From an uncultured bacterium (GTDB lineage Bacteria > Bacteroidota > Bacteroidia > Bacteroidales > Bacteroidaceae): 50,301 nt of DNA. This document shows positions 41,906-50,301 of the stretch, in pieces (the stretch's first letter is position 1; each line of letters starts with the position of its first letter). Location: positions 1 to 50,301 of the forward strand of contig CAMHUC010000021.1 of the NCBI GenBank assembly GCA_946188155.1, read 5' to 3'. The notes beneath the pieces are model-generated. The model did no database searches and was not told the origin of the DNA. It saw nothing but the letters and a program-made list of their open reading frames with translations. Position numbers and translations under genes: made by a program.

Positions 41906-42355
41906 AGCTCTTCCTTGTTCCAGTCCTTGTTTCAGTCCTCGTTCCAGTCCTCGTTCCAGTCCTTCGAGCACTTTAGTCTCAAGAACGTCGTTCTGGATCA
42001 TGATGTTGTTGATGTGGCGGTCGTAGGCAGTGCGCTCTGCAGGCGTCATCTGCAGATATTGCAGCTTCTTCTTGGCTTGTGCCAAGCCGGGAGTCGTGGT
42101 GCCGTCCTTGATGCGGCCGTTCTTCAGGTACTCAAGCCACTCGTCGAGTGGAGTGGTGGCCACTTTGTCGAACTCGTTGACGCGGATGATGTAGTATTCT
42201 GGGAAGATGCTTGTGGGTGTCACCATGCGGATGGTGTCCTTGTCGCGCTGGTTTACTATCAGCTCGTCGTTGGTATGGATGCCGAAGAACTGGTTTTGCC
42301 CGTGATACACATAGAATGATTTTCCTTCCGTTAGTGTATACAGCACTTGGATTAT
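41801..42355 (-). pseudogene. N-terminally truncated Rpn/PD-(D/E)XK nuclease-family gene
   Basis: An open frame of 181 residues corresponding to the C-terminal part of proteins of about 300 residues. It opens in mid-domain (YTLTEGKSFYVYHGQNQFFG), then FPEYYIIRVNEFDK, TPLDEWLEYLKNG, the tandem RGLERGLKQGLEQG and the usual ending KGFPISDIAEITGLSIDEVEQL. The N-terminal nuclease core is missing, and the sequence upstream of 42355 is repetitive, so it is a relic. Confidence 0.8.
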
Positions 42356-42488
42356 CCTAAAACCATCTATCCCCTCTATGACTTAGTGTAACTGCTTGTA
42401 AAAAAGATTGTTAGCCATAGATAGATTAGCACTATATCCCTCTATGTACCCTCTATATCCATCTATTGCTATTCTGGATGCCGTTTCA

Positions 42489-42554
42489 TTTTGCCTATAG
42501 GCGCATAATCTTTTGCCTACAGGCGCAAGAACTTTTGCCTGTAGGCAAAAGAAC
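42489..42554. repeat. Three tandem 22-base palindromic repeats
   Basis: Units 42489-42510, 42511-42532 and 42533-42554 all begin TTTTGCCT and contain a GCCTATAGGC-like palindrome. The middle bases vary (TATA, TACA, TGTA). Confidence 0.85.
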
Positions 42555-42691
42555 GTTTAGACGTAGCAAAGTACTGGTTTAGTGGCTGTTGGCACCAGCT
42601 GTCAGTATGGTTGGCTCACGGGGAAGCCTCCGTTAGGACAACGGAAGCGGTAGGTTTGGCATAGATGTTCGCATGTTCTTCTCATTCTGCT

Positions 42692-42900
42692 GTAGGGCGT
42701 TTTGCTTGTCAAACGCCGCCTGCTGCGTCATCCCTTGAGCGGCGTTAGACAAGCTAAACGCCCTACGGCAGGAGGGAGAAACGGCGTTAGACAAGCTAAG
42801 CGCCCTACGGCAGGAGGGAGGAAGCGGCGTTAGACAAGCTAAACGCCCTACGGCAGGAGGGGGAAGCGGCGTTAGACAAGCTAAACGCCCTACGGCAGGG
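42692..42900. repeat. Palindrome family 4: one left arm and four tandem right arms
   Basis: The left arm at 42692-42719 (TGTAGGGCGTTTTGCTTG...) is identical to 50233-50260. Right-arm units starting CGGCGTTAGACAAGC begin at 42741, 42783, 42826 and 42868, a period of 42-43 bases. A frame across them on the minus strand repeats CRRA.SLSNA and is not a gene. Confidence 0.85.
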
Positions 42901-42927
42901 AAGAAAGGAAACGGTACATCGCATTCA

Positions 42928-43024
42928 TGCGGATTATATGAAAAATTCGTGTTCAATTCGTGGTAATTCGTGTTCTTAGATAAGAGGCGGATTATATGAA
43001 TAATTCGTGCTAATTCGTGTTCTT
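42928..43024. repeat. Direct repeat of GCGGATTATATGAA and AATTCGTG units
   Basis: GCGGATTATATGAA at about 42929 and 42986, each followed by AATTCGTG words and GTGTTCTTA. The vocabulary resembles family 2. Bases 43166-43404 hold no gene. Confidence 0.65.
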
Positions 43025-43404
43025 AATACAGATTAGCGGCAGCCCAAATCATAGAGGGTACATAGAGGGTACATAGATGGATAATCCAATAACCGTCTAT
43101 GCCTAATCCTCTTATACACAATTTGTTAAGCATAATCATAGAGGGATAGATACATTTTTTTTAACTACAAGTAGTGATAATCGGTTGCAGCCGCCCTACC
43201 GTAATGCTTTAGAGTAGTCAGCCATGCTGATGGCTCGCTTCCTAAAATAGAAGAAAAGAGTGTGTAGTATTAGCAAAGTGTAAGCTAAACACATTTTAAA
43301 CTTTCGGATTGATATATGTCAAGGCTGGCATCCTCGCAGCCTAAAAAATAGTAGCAAAATGTATCTTTTTTATAAAATTATTCGTTTTTTAGGAAAATAA
43401 GCAT

Positions 43405-43412
43405 TATTTTTG
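43405..43412 (+). promoter_or_regulatory. -7 element of the SusC/SusD operon
   Basis: TATTTTTG with TTCG 20 bases upstream in place of TTG. The leader is about 130 bases with two short stems, GGGCG/CGCCC (about 43426) and GGTAC/GTACC (about 43475). Confidence 0.5.
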
Positions 43413-43552
43413 CACACTGATATGGGCGTAGCCGCCCTTTTCACGTCACCTCCGCATGGGGGAAATAAACATTATGGTACACGTACCTTAATAAAAATGA
43501 AGAGTTGAAGATTTTTAAACACTATTTAATATTAACTAAAGAGAGAGATTTT

Positions 43553-46500
43553 ATGAAAGAAAGACTAACGATGTTTATGGTCAGCCTCCTCCTTTGCGTA
43601 GGAAGTGCGCTGGCACAGACAAAGGTTTCTGGTACAGTACTCTCACAAGAAGACGGCCAGCCGATTATCGGTGCCGCCGTCAAGGTGGTAGGTACGAGTA
43701 CCGGTATGTTGACTGACGTGAACGGACGGTTCAACATTGCCCTCCCCGCAGGTAAGAACCAGCTGGAGATCACCTACCTGGGCTTTGAGGGCCAGACGGT
43801 GACCGCCAAGAACGGTATGCGCGTATTCCTGAAGAGCGATGCCAAGATGGTCGACGAGGTGGTGGTCGTCGCCTTCGGTCAGCAGAAGAAGTCGGCCTTC
43901 ACGGGTTCTGCCACGATGGTAGGCTCGGAGAAGCTCGACCAGCACGTGACGACCAACGTGGCCAACGCCCTGGTGGGTTCGGTGCCCGGACTTCAGATCC
44001 GTGGTGGCTCCGGTGCCCCCGGTAGCAGTGCCGGTAACATCAACATCCGCGGTATTGCCTCTATGTATGCCAATACCGAGCCGCTGATCATCGTCGACGG
44101 CGCTCCTTACTCTGCCTCGCTGAGCAACATCTCGCAGGAGGACATCGAGTCGGTGAGCGTGCTGAAGGATGCCGCCTCGGCTGCCCTGTACGGTGCCCGT
44201 GGTGCCGCCGGTGTGATCCTGATCACCACCAAGAAGGGTAGCAAGCAGGCCCCGCGCATCAACGTGAACCTGCGCTGGGGTGCCAACAGCCGTGCCGTGC
44301 AGGAGTACGACAAGGTGACCGACCCCGGACAGTACTACGAGATGGCTTACGCCCAGATGTACAACTACTATCACAACGCCCTGGGCCAGGATGCCTCAAC
44401 GGCCAATGCCAATGCCAACAAGGGAATGATCGAAGCCCTGGGCTACCAGGTATACACCGTGCCCGACGGCCAGCAGCTCGTAGGCATGGACGGCAAGCTG
44501 AACCCCTCAGCCACGCTGGGCTACAAGCAGCAGACCTACTATGCCGACCCCACCGACCCGGAGGGCAAGCGCATGCTTCCCGGCGAGGCCTACTGGTATC
44601 AGCCCGACGACTGGACCGACGCTGCCTATAAGAAGGGCTTCCGCCAGGAGTACGAGGTGAACGCCAGCGGCGGTACGGAGAAGAGCGACTACTACATCTC
44701 GGCAGCCTATCTGAACGAGGACGGTATCATCGACAACTCCAGCTTCGACCGCTTCACAGCCCGCCTGAAGGCCAACTACGACCTGACCAAGTGGCTGCGC
44801 GTAGGTGCCAACATCGGCTACACCCACAGCAAGACCATCAGTAACCCGAACAACGACGAGTATCAGCTCGGCTCTACCAACCTGAGCTACTACACCACTC
44901 GTATCGCCCCGATCTATCCTATCTACGTGCGTGTGATCGACCCCGCTACGGGTCTGCCCGTCATCCGTACCGATGCCAACGGCAATCCACAGTTCGACTA
45001 CGGCCGTCCTGGCACAGACTATCCCAATCCCCGTGCATTCCTGCAGACCGGTAACCCCCTGGGCAGCAACCTCTACAACGACGTGAACAGCAAGGGCAAC
45101 CAGCTGAACGCCACGGGCAACATCGACGTGAAGTTCACCGACTGGCTGCGCTTCAACGCCACGAGCAACATCACCTGGGGCCACACCAACTTCTCCGACT
45201 ACGAGAGCCAGCTCTACGGCCCGAAGGTGGGCGTTAACGGTGAAATCGGCAAGAGCCAGACGGAGACCTATCGCCAGAACCACGTACAGACGCTGAACTT
45301 CAACAAGGCCTTCGGCCTGCACAGCCTCTCAGCCGTGCTCGGACATGAGTGGTACGACACGAAGACCACCTATCTGTCTGCTACCGGTCAGGGCCTGTTC
45401 ACTCCCGACATCAAGGAAATCAACGCCGCCGCCAACTTCCAGTACAAGTCGAGTTCCTATACCTCTGAGTACAATGTGGAGGGCTGGTTCGGCCGCGTGC
45501 TCTATAACTTCGACGAGAAGTACTTCGCCGACGCTTCCTACCGTCGCGACGCTTCGAGCCGCTTCGCCAAGGACAACCGCTGGGGTTCGTTCTGGAGCTT
45601 CGGTGCTGCCTGGATGATCTCGAAGGAGCGCTTCATGGAGACCACCAAGGGCTGGCTCGACCAGCTGAAGCTGAAGGTGTCGCTCGGACAGGTGGGTAAC
45701 GACGGTATCGGCAATTGGGCCTACACCGACTTGTACTCGCTGTCGCCCTCGTCGCCTACACAGATGACTCCCTCGTTCTATCGCTTCGGTAACAAGGACA
45801 TCACCTGGGAGACCACCACTTCGCTCAACATCGGTCTCGACTTCGGTCTGTTCAAGAACCGCCTGACCGGTACCATCGAGTTCTATAACAAGAAGACCAC
45901 CGACCTGCTCTTCTGGCTGTCAGTGCCTGAGTCGACAGGTGCCCGCGGCTACTACGGCAATATCGGCGACAAGCGCAGCACGGGTGTCGAGCTGACCCTG
46001 AATGCCGACATCATCCGCTCGAAGAATATCACATGGAGCGTGAACTTCAACATCTCGCACAACAAGGAGAAGATCCTCAAGCTGCCTGAGTCGAAGATCA
46101 AGGTGAACGGCGGTTTCGCCGAGACATGGATTCCCGTCAGCTCGGGTGCCAGCAACGGTGCCGTGCAGATGTGGTACGAGGAGGGCGGCTCGCTCTATTG
46201 CCCCTTCATGTACAGCTATGCCGGCGTGAACGACAAGGGTGAGGCCCTCTACTGGTACGACGAGGACCTCTCGCCCCTGGGTGGCAAGGTGACTGCCAAC
46301 AACACCTCGAAGGCCGGTCAGAAGAAGAGCGGCACAACCACAGCCATCGGCGAGGCTACCCGCTATGCCGGCGAGTCGATGCTGCCGAAGGCCTACGGCG
46401 GATTCGGAACGACCCTCGTGCTCTACGGCTTCGACGTGAACGTGAACTTCGACTACCAGATCGGTGGTAAGATCTACGACCGCCAGTACGCCAACTTCAT

Positions 46501-46879
46501 GAGCAACTGGGTGGACAACGGCGATGCCGGCTCGGCCTTCCACAAGGACCTGCTGAAGTCGTGGACGCCCAACAACACGCAGAGCGACATCCCCCGCTTC
46601 CAGTTCGGCGACCAGTACACCGTGGCCACCTGCGACCGCTTCCTGGCCAGCGCTGCCTACCTGAACTTCCAGTCGTTCTCCGTGGGCTACACCCTGCCGA
46701 AGAGCCTGCTCAAGGGCATCGGCGTGGAGAAGCTGCGCGTTTACGCCACGGGTGAGAACCTCGGCTTCTGGAGTGCCCGCAAGGGTCTCGACCCCCGCTA
46801 CGACTACGGTTCCACCGAGTCGCTCGCTTCTTACTCACTGATGCGTACTATCATGGGTGGTATCCAGGTGTCATTCTAA
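43553..46879 (+). CDS. SusC-family TonB-dependent transporter
   Basis: 1108 residues from ATG 43553, preceded by an A/G-rich stretch; the upstream TTG in frame would put 16 residues before the signal peptide. Signal peptide (SLLLCVGSALAQ), carboxypeptidase-regulatory-like domain (VSGTVLSQEDGQPIIGAAVKVVG), TonB-box-like DEVVVVAFGQQKKSAFTGS, plug with AALYGARGAAGVILITTKKG, then a large barrel ending GGIQVSF. It imports oligosaccharides or peptides with the SusD partner encoded next. Ligand unknown: no glycoside hydrolase is in this operon. Confidence 0.96.
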   Translation: MKERLTMFMVSLLLCVGSALAQTKVSGTVLSQEDGQPIIGAAVKVVGTSTGMLTDVNGRFNIALPAGKNQLEITYLGFEGQTVTAKNGMRVFLKSDAKMVDEVVVVAFGQQKKSAFTGSATMVGSEKLDQHVTTNVANALVGSVPGLQIRGGSGAPGSSAGNINIRGIASMYANTEPLIIVDGAPYSASLSNISQEDIESVSVLKDAASAALYGARGAAGVILITTKKGSKQAPRINVNLRWGANSRAVQEYDKVTDPGQYYEMAYAQMYNYYHNALGQDASTANANANKGMIEALGYQVYTVPDGQQLVGMDGKLNPSATLGYKQQTYYADPTDPEGKRMLPGEAYWYQPDDWTDAAYKKGFRQEYEVNASGGTEKSDYYISAAYLNEDGIIDNSSFDRFTARLKANYDLTKWLRVGANIGYTHSKTISNPNNDEYQLGSTNLSYYTTRIAPIYPIYVRVIDPATGLPVIRTDANGNPQFDYGRPGTDYPNPRAFLQTGNPLGSNLYNDVNSKGNQLNATGNIDVKFTDWLRFNATSNITWGHTNFSDYESQLYGPKVGVNGEIGKSQTETYRQNHVQTLNFNKAFGLHSLSAVLGHEWYDTKTTYLSATGQGLFTPDIKEINAAANFQYKSSSYTSEYNVEGWFGRVLYNFDEKYFADASYRRDASSRFAKDNRWGSFWSFGAAWMISKERFMETTKGWLDQLKLKVSLGQVGNDGIGNWAYTDLYSLSPSSPTQMTPSFYRFGNKDITWETTTSLNIGLDFGLFKNRLTGTIEFYNKKTTDLLFWLSVPESTGARGYYGNIGDKRSTGVELTLNADIIRSKNITWSVNFNISHNKEKILKLPESKIKVNGGFAETWIPVSSGASNGAVQMWYEEGGSLYCPFMYSYAGVNDKGEALYWYDEDLSPLGGKVTANNTSKAGQKKSGTTTAIGEATRYAGESMLPKAYGGFGTTLVLYGFDVNVNFDYQIGGKIYDRQYANFMSNWVDNGDAGSAFHKDLLKSWTPNNTQSDIPRFQFGDQYTVATCDRFLASAAYLNFQSFSVGYTLPKSLLKGIGVEKLRVYATGENLGFWSARKGLDPRYDYGSTESLASYSLMRTIMGGIQVSF

Positions 46880-46915
46880 TAAGGTTAATCAGAAACATTA
46901 AGGAGAATAAAGAAT

Positions 46916-48592
46916 ATGAAAAAATCAATAGTATATATGGCAGCCCTGGCCCTGACCGCCGTCACGACCCTGAACAGCTGCATCAAAGAGATTGACCCGC
47001 AGTCGAGCACGGTCACCAGGGATCAGGCCGCTGCCGCTCCCGGGGCCTTCGAGAATTTCGTTGCCTCCATCACCAGCTCGCTCAACGGCGACTTCACCTA
47101 TGGCGGCAGTTCACACTATCCCTGGGACTTCGGCTATCCCTCGTTCTTCCTGCAGCGCGACGTGATGGGTAGCGACATCGCCGTGGAGACCAGCGGATCG
47201 GAGTGGTACACCACCTGGTACACATCAGGTACTGGCCTCGGCCCGACCTATGCTGTCTGCCAGCTGCCCTGGACCTACTACTACGGCTGGATCAAGAACT
47301 GTAACACGGTGCTCGACCTGGCCGGTGCCGAACCCGACGAGGAGCATGCCACCGGTGCTGGTATCGCCTACGCCATGCGCGCCATGTTCTACATGGACCT
47401 GGCCCGTATGTATGCTCCTGAGACCTACGCCAGGAACCAGAATGCCGAGACGGTGCCCATCGTGCGCGAGACGCTCGGACTGGCAGAGTCTACCGAGAAT
47501 CCCCGTGCCACCAACAAGGAGATGTTTGAGTTCATCCTCTCCGACCTTGACAAGGCCGAGACGCTGCTTGCCGGCTACAAGCGTGCCGACAAGTTCACGC
47601 CCGACCAGAGCGTGGTCTACGGCCTGAAGGCCCGCGCCTATCTGACTATGGAGGACTGGGCCAACGCCGAGAAGTATGCCAAGCTGGCACAGCAGGGCTA
47701 CACCGTGATGACCGCAGATCAGTATCTCTCGAAGACCGAGGGCTTCAACAAGCCCAACGACTCTTGGATGTTCGGACTGACCTACCGCTCTACCGACCCC
47801 AACATCACCGAGAACGACGCCGACTCCAGCTGGGGTTCGCAGATGATTGTAGAGGTGAGCGGTTCTGAGTGCGGCTACTCAGCCAACTATGTAGGCCCGA
47901 AGCGTATCGACGCCCACCTGTTCAGCACCATTCCCGAGACCGACTTCCGCCGTATGTGCTGGATTGACCCGGCTCTCGACGAGATGGAGACCAAGGCCGA
48001 GATTTTGGAAGCCCTGGAGCCCTATACCGACGACCCCGCAGGCGTGTTTGCCACGGGTTACAACGTGTCGGCCCGCGCATCGCTGGGCTGCATCGAGCTG
48101 AAGTTCCGTCCGAAGGATGGCGAGCACCTCAACCAGTACACCGCCTTCACCGTGGCAGTGCCCCTGATGCGTGTCGAGGAGATGAAGCTCATCGAGGCCG
48201 AGGCTGCCGGTATGCAGGACGAGGCACGCGGCATCCAGCTGCTCACCGAGTTTGCCAAGACCCGCGACGAGAACTACGAGTACGGCACTCACAACGAGGC
48301 CTACTACAACACCTCTACCGGCAGGTTCCGCAACGAGGTGTGGTGGCAGCGCCGCGTAGAGCTGTGGGGCGAGGGCTTCGCAACGTTCGACGTGAAGCGC
48401 CTCGAGAAGGGCGTCATCCGCAGCTACGAGGGTACGAACCATGTGGACGGCTACCAGTGGAACCAGCAGAGCGTTCCACAGTGGATGAACCTGTGTATCG
48501 TTCAGTCGGAGACCAACAACAACTCTGCCTGCACGAACAATCCTACGCCGGTGGCACCTGTGGGCAACTCTGACCCCTTCACCTGGGAATAA
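46916..48592 (+). CDS. SusD/RagB-family surface lipoprotein
   Basis: 558 residues, lipobox LNSC (Cys22). The SusD fold shows as helical TPR-like segments (GIAYAMRAMFYMDLARMYAPE; VYGLKARAYLTMEDWANAEKYAKLA) and the C-terminal RNEVWWQRRVELWGEGF block. It forms the lid of the SusC transporter and binds ligand at the surface. It starts 36 bases after susC. Confidence 0.96.
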   Translation: MKKSIVYMAALALTAVTTLNSCIKEIDPQSSTVTRDQAAAAPGAFENFVASITSSLNGDFTYGGSSHYPWDFGYPSFFLQRDVMGSDIAVETSGSEWYTTWYTSGTGLGPTYAVCQLPWTYYYGWIKNCNTVLDLAGAEPDEEHATGAGIAYAMRAMFYMDLARMYAPETYARNQNAETVPIVRETLGLAESTENPRATNKEMFEFILSDLDKAETLLAGYKRADKFTPDQSVVYGLKARAYLTMEDWANAEKYAKLAQQGYTVMTADQYLSKTEGFNKPNDSWMFGLTYRSTDPNITENDADSSWGSQMIVEVSGSECGYSANYVGPKRIDAHLFSTIPETDFRRMCWIDPALDEMETKAEILEALEPYTDDPAGVFATGYNVSARASLGCIELKFRPKDGEHLNQYTAFTVAVPLMRVEEMKLIEAEAAGMQDEARGIQLLTEFAKTRDENYEYGTHNEAYYNTSTGRFRNEVWWQRRVELWGEGFATFDVKRLEKGVIRSYEGTNHVDGYQWNQQSVPQWMNLCIVQSETNNNSACTNNPTPVAPVGNSDPFTWE

Positions 48593-48630
48593 GTTAAAGT
48601 GTGTGTAACTATTTAAATTAGTAAAGACGT

Positions 48631-49401
48631 ATGAAAAGATATTTTGAAAGCGTTATGACGGTGCTCTTTGTCGGACTGGCCTTCATGGGCTGTAAGGAAG
48701 AGAGCGGCACCGAGCCTGGCGGCGATAGTAAGCCCGTGGCAACACTCTACCAGTTTGCTTCCAGCGGCGACTACAACCCCGACAACGATTGCTTCATCCG
48801 CGTGGCAGCCAATTCGGCCACACAGTCGGCCTACTATCTGGCCGAGCTGACCGCCGACAAAGAGGCTCGCGGCATGAGCGACGAGCAGTATGCCGAATAC
48901 GTGGTGTCGAACGGAACGAAGCTCGACCAGATTTCCGGTGCTTCAGAGCAGGATGTCTACATCACCGGGCTGAAGGGCATGTATACGGTCTCTGTGGTGG
49001 CCGTCAATGGCAGCACTAAGACCATGCAGAATACTGAGTTCGCCGGCCTCGACTACCATTACCTTTGCGACGGTACCTATTATTGCGACTTCTTCCAGGA
49101 GGAGTGGCCCGTTGAGGTGGAGTACTCTGAGATTGGCAACCGCTACCGCATCGTAGACAACTGGTACGAGGGCTACGGCATTGCCTTCTCGCCCAGCGGC
49201 TCTAACGTGACGATGTATCCCTCGAAGGTGCAGACAGGTTACGTGCATTCCAAATACGGCATGGTCAGCGTGACCGACCGCGGCAGTAGCTTCGATAAGG
49301 ATAAGAAGGAGTTCACCTTCGTATTCCGCTGGACGGTGGATGCCGGTAGCTTCGGCGAGTACAATGACGTTCTGACGCTGGAGAAGCTTCCCGGAGAATA
49401 A
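48631..49401 (+). CDS. Companion lipoprotein of the SusC/SusD operon
   Basis: 256 residues with lipobox FMGC (Cys21). Two beta-rich parts: an Ig/fibronectin-like segment (about 30-135) and a C-terminal domain (YYCDFFQEEWPVEVEY ... KEFTFVFRWTVDAGSFGEY). In this position operons usually encode a surface glycan-binding protein or similar; the sequence itself is not diagnostic. A terminator follows. Confidence 0.78.
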   Translation: MKRYFESVMTVLFVGLAFMGCKEESGTEPGGDSKPVATLYQFASSGDYNPDNDCFIRVAANSATQSAYYLAELTADKEARGMSDEQYAEYVVSNGTKLDQISGASEQDVYITGLKGMYTVSVVAVNGSTKTMQNTEFAGLDYHYLCDGTYYCDFFQEEWPVEVEYSEIGNRYRIVDNWYEGYGIAFSPSGSNVTMYPSKVQTGYVHSKYGMVSVTDRGSSFDKDKKEFTFVFRWTVDAGSFGEYNDVLTLEKLPGE

Positions 49402-49424
49402 AGTACTGACAACATCCTAAACAG

Positions 49425-49456
49425 CGGCTCCCGATACCTGTGTGTATCGGGAGCCG
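49425..49456 (+). terminator. Terminator of the SusC/SusD operon
   Basis: CGGCTCCCGATAC (49425-49437) pairs perfectly with GTATCGGGAGCCG (49444-49456), followed by a T-rich run. Confidence 0.9.
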
Positions 49457-49476
49457 TTACTTTTTGGCGTCAATAT

Positions 49477-49507
49477 TTGGCGGTTTCGAATAAAAGCCGT
49501 ACTTTTG
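49477..49507 (+). promoter_or_regulatory. Promoter of the BACON-type lipoprotein
   Basis: TTG 49477-49479, 20 bases, TACTTTTG 49500-49507. The start falls very near the ATG at 49517. Confidence 0.65.
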
Positions 49508-49516
49508 CAGCAGTTT

Positions 49517-50209
49517 ATGAAGAAAAGTGCAATGATAGTGTGCCTGCTGCTGGCGCTGAGCCTGCTGGCGGGCTGTCTGAAGGACGAGGTGGGCGGCGTG
49601 CGCCTGTCCAACGATGAACCCGTGGAGATGTATTCCGTGCCCCGTCAGGTGGCTGTGATGCTCTTCCATACCGGCGGCGCGTGGACGGCCTCTACCGATG
49701 CCACGTGGCTCAAGCTTAAGAAGGAGAGCGGCCCCGGAGGCACCGACACGCTTGTCATTATCACTACGGAGAAGAACCTGACTGGGGCTCCGCGCACGGC
49801 TCAGGTGGCCGTGGAGTCGGGTGGACAGCGCGAGATGGTCACCGTCAGGCAGAGCGATGAGTATGCCATCTTCGACCCCAAGGAGATTGTGATGCCTGCC
49901 GAAGGCGGCACGCTGGATGTCAGCTTCCGGACGAACGTGGCCGACAGCCTGCAGCTCTACGTGTCGGCTCACCTGGTGGAGCATCTGGTGGACACGCGCA
50001 AGGAGCAAGATTCGGCTGCCTCGCGGGCCGACAAGACTGGCTCACTGGAGTGGCTCCGCGTGGAGCCCAACGACAGCAGCGCCGAGCGCAGCGGCTATTT
50101 CTTCCTGTCAATCAACAGTAAGTTTGGCGGGCGTATCGACTTGGACACGCTGAAATTCACACAGCTGACATCGCAGAAAGCTGCCGAGCCAGACAGCACG
50201 GCTCAATGA
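49517..50209 (+). CDS. BACON-domain lipoprotein
   Basis: 230 residues from ATG 49517. An upstream start at 49442 lies before the promoter and inside the terminator, so it is rejected. Lipobox LAGC (Cys19), then one Ig-like BACON-type domain (GGAWTASTDATWLKLKKESG ... VTVRQ) and a second beta domain (IVMPAEGGTLDVSFRTNV). Such proteins lie on the cell surface and may bind glycan or mucin. It has its own promoter after the SusC/SusD terminator. Confidence 0.78.
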   Translation: MKKSAMIVCLLLALSLLAGCLKDEVGGVRLSNDEPVEMYSVPRQVAVMLFHTGGAWTASTDATWLKLKKESGPGGTDTLVIITTEKNLTGAPRTAQVAVESGGQREMVTVRQSDEYAIFDPKEIVMPAEGGTLDVSFRTNVADSLQLYVSAHLVEHLVDTRKEQDSAASRADKTGSLEWLRVEPNDSSAERSGYFFLSINSKFGGRIDLDTLKFTQLTSQKAAEPDSTAQ

Positions 50210-50232
50210 ACCGGTTTTCTTCCCCTGCCTGC

Positions 50233-50301
50233 TGTAGGGCGTTTTGCTTGTCAAACGCCGAATCAGAGGCAGGCGGCGTTTGACAAGCAAAACGCCCTAC
50301 A
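50233..50301. repeat. Palindrome family 4, intact copy at window end
   Basis: Perfect 28-base inverted arms at 50233-50260 and 50274-50301 around a 13-base loop, 23 bases after the BACON gene stop. The left arm is identical to 42692-42719. It would form a very stable hairpin in either transcript. Confidence 0.92.

Larger units (their letters stand above)
42430..43165. repeat. Inverted-repeat-bounded non-coding region
   Basis: CTCTATGTACCCTCTATATC-type sequence at about 42430-42466 recurs inverted at about 43048-43082 (CATAGAGGGTACATAGAGGG), and a shorter CATAGAGGGATAGAT word lies at 43137-43151. The interior holds the 22-base tandem repeats, the TAGGGCG palindrome cluster and AATTCGTG repeats, and no gene I can support. 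Confidence 0.6.

Noticed and set aside
41801..42346. Functional transposase
   Set aside because: Only the C-terminal part of the Rpn/PD-(D/E)XK family is present and the nuclease core is missing.
42633..42956. 107-residue reading frame with repeated CRRA.SLSNA
   Set aside because: It is produced by the tandem palindrome units of family 4; no start signal and no protein-like composition.

Overview
The window looks like a chromosomal segment of a Bacteroidales bacterium, most likely Prevotella or a close relative. The evidence is a SusC/SusD pair, a serine protease with a type IX secretion tail, many short lipoproteins, and promoters that repeatedly follow the Bacteroidetes rule (TTG at -33, 19-21 bases, TAnnTTTG at -7). 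The organism call is an inference from gene content; no rRNA is present.

Layout. 1-7.5 kb: a TonB-dependent receptor, a divergent phosphatase lipoprotein, a small exported peptide and an 857-residue lipoprotein, separated by palindromic intergenic elements. 7.5-15 kb: a leftward cluster with the parts of a partner-switching signalling pathway: a sensor ATPase lacking the phospho-histidine, a WD40-like membrane protein, a receiver-SpoIIE phosphatase, an AraC-type regulator, a STAS anti-anti-sigma protein and an RsbW-like kinase. 15-21 kb: a HAD phosphatase, a cupin lipoprotein, a lipid A phosphoethanolamine transferase-like enzyme, a GH51 arabinofuranosidase and a single-domain response regulator.

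21.02-31.72 kb is an AT-richer genomic island inserted at the 3' end of a tRNA-Lys gene. It is bounded by a 14-base direct repeat (21022-21035 and 31708-31721), carries a decayed tyrosine recombinase beside one end and has clustered GTGGTGCA motifs near both ends. Its cargo is a type II-C CRISPR-Cas9 locus: tracrRNA, a full 1414-residue Cas9 and a 12-repeat array. cas1 survives only as its first 27 or so codons overlapping the cas9 stop, and cas2 is absent, so the locus looks interference-competent but unable to acquire spacers by itself. Behind the array are a 36-residue small ORF, a 143-residue unknown protein, an EVE/PUA-like protein and a Schlafen/AlbA_2-type ATPase, a plausible second defence cluster.

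31.7-34.2 kb is core genome: tRNA-Lys, thymidine kinase, rsmI and a coiled-coil lipoprotein. 34.2-43.5 kb is an accessory, repeat-rich stretch with BsuPI-like lipoproteins, a type IX-secreted protease, a TPR-membrane-helix regulator, a beta-barrel protein, and gene fragments duplicated around it. 43.5-50.3 kb is a SusC/SusD uptake operon with a companion lipoprotein, followed by a BACON-type lipoprotein and a long perfect palindrome that reaches the window end.
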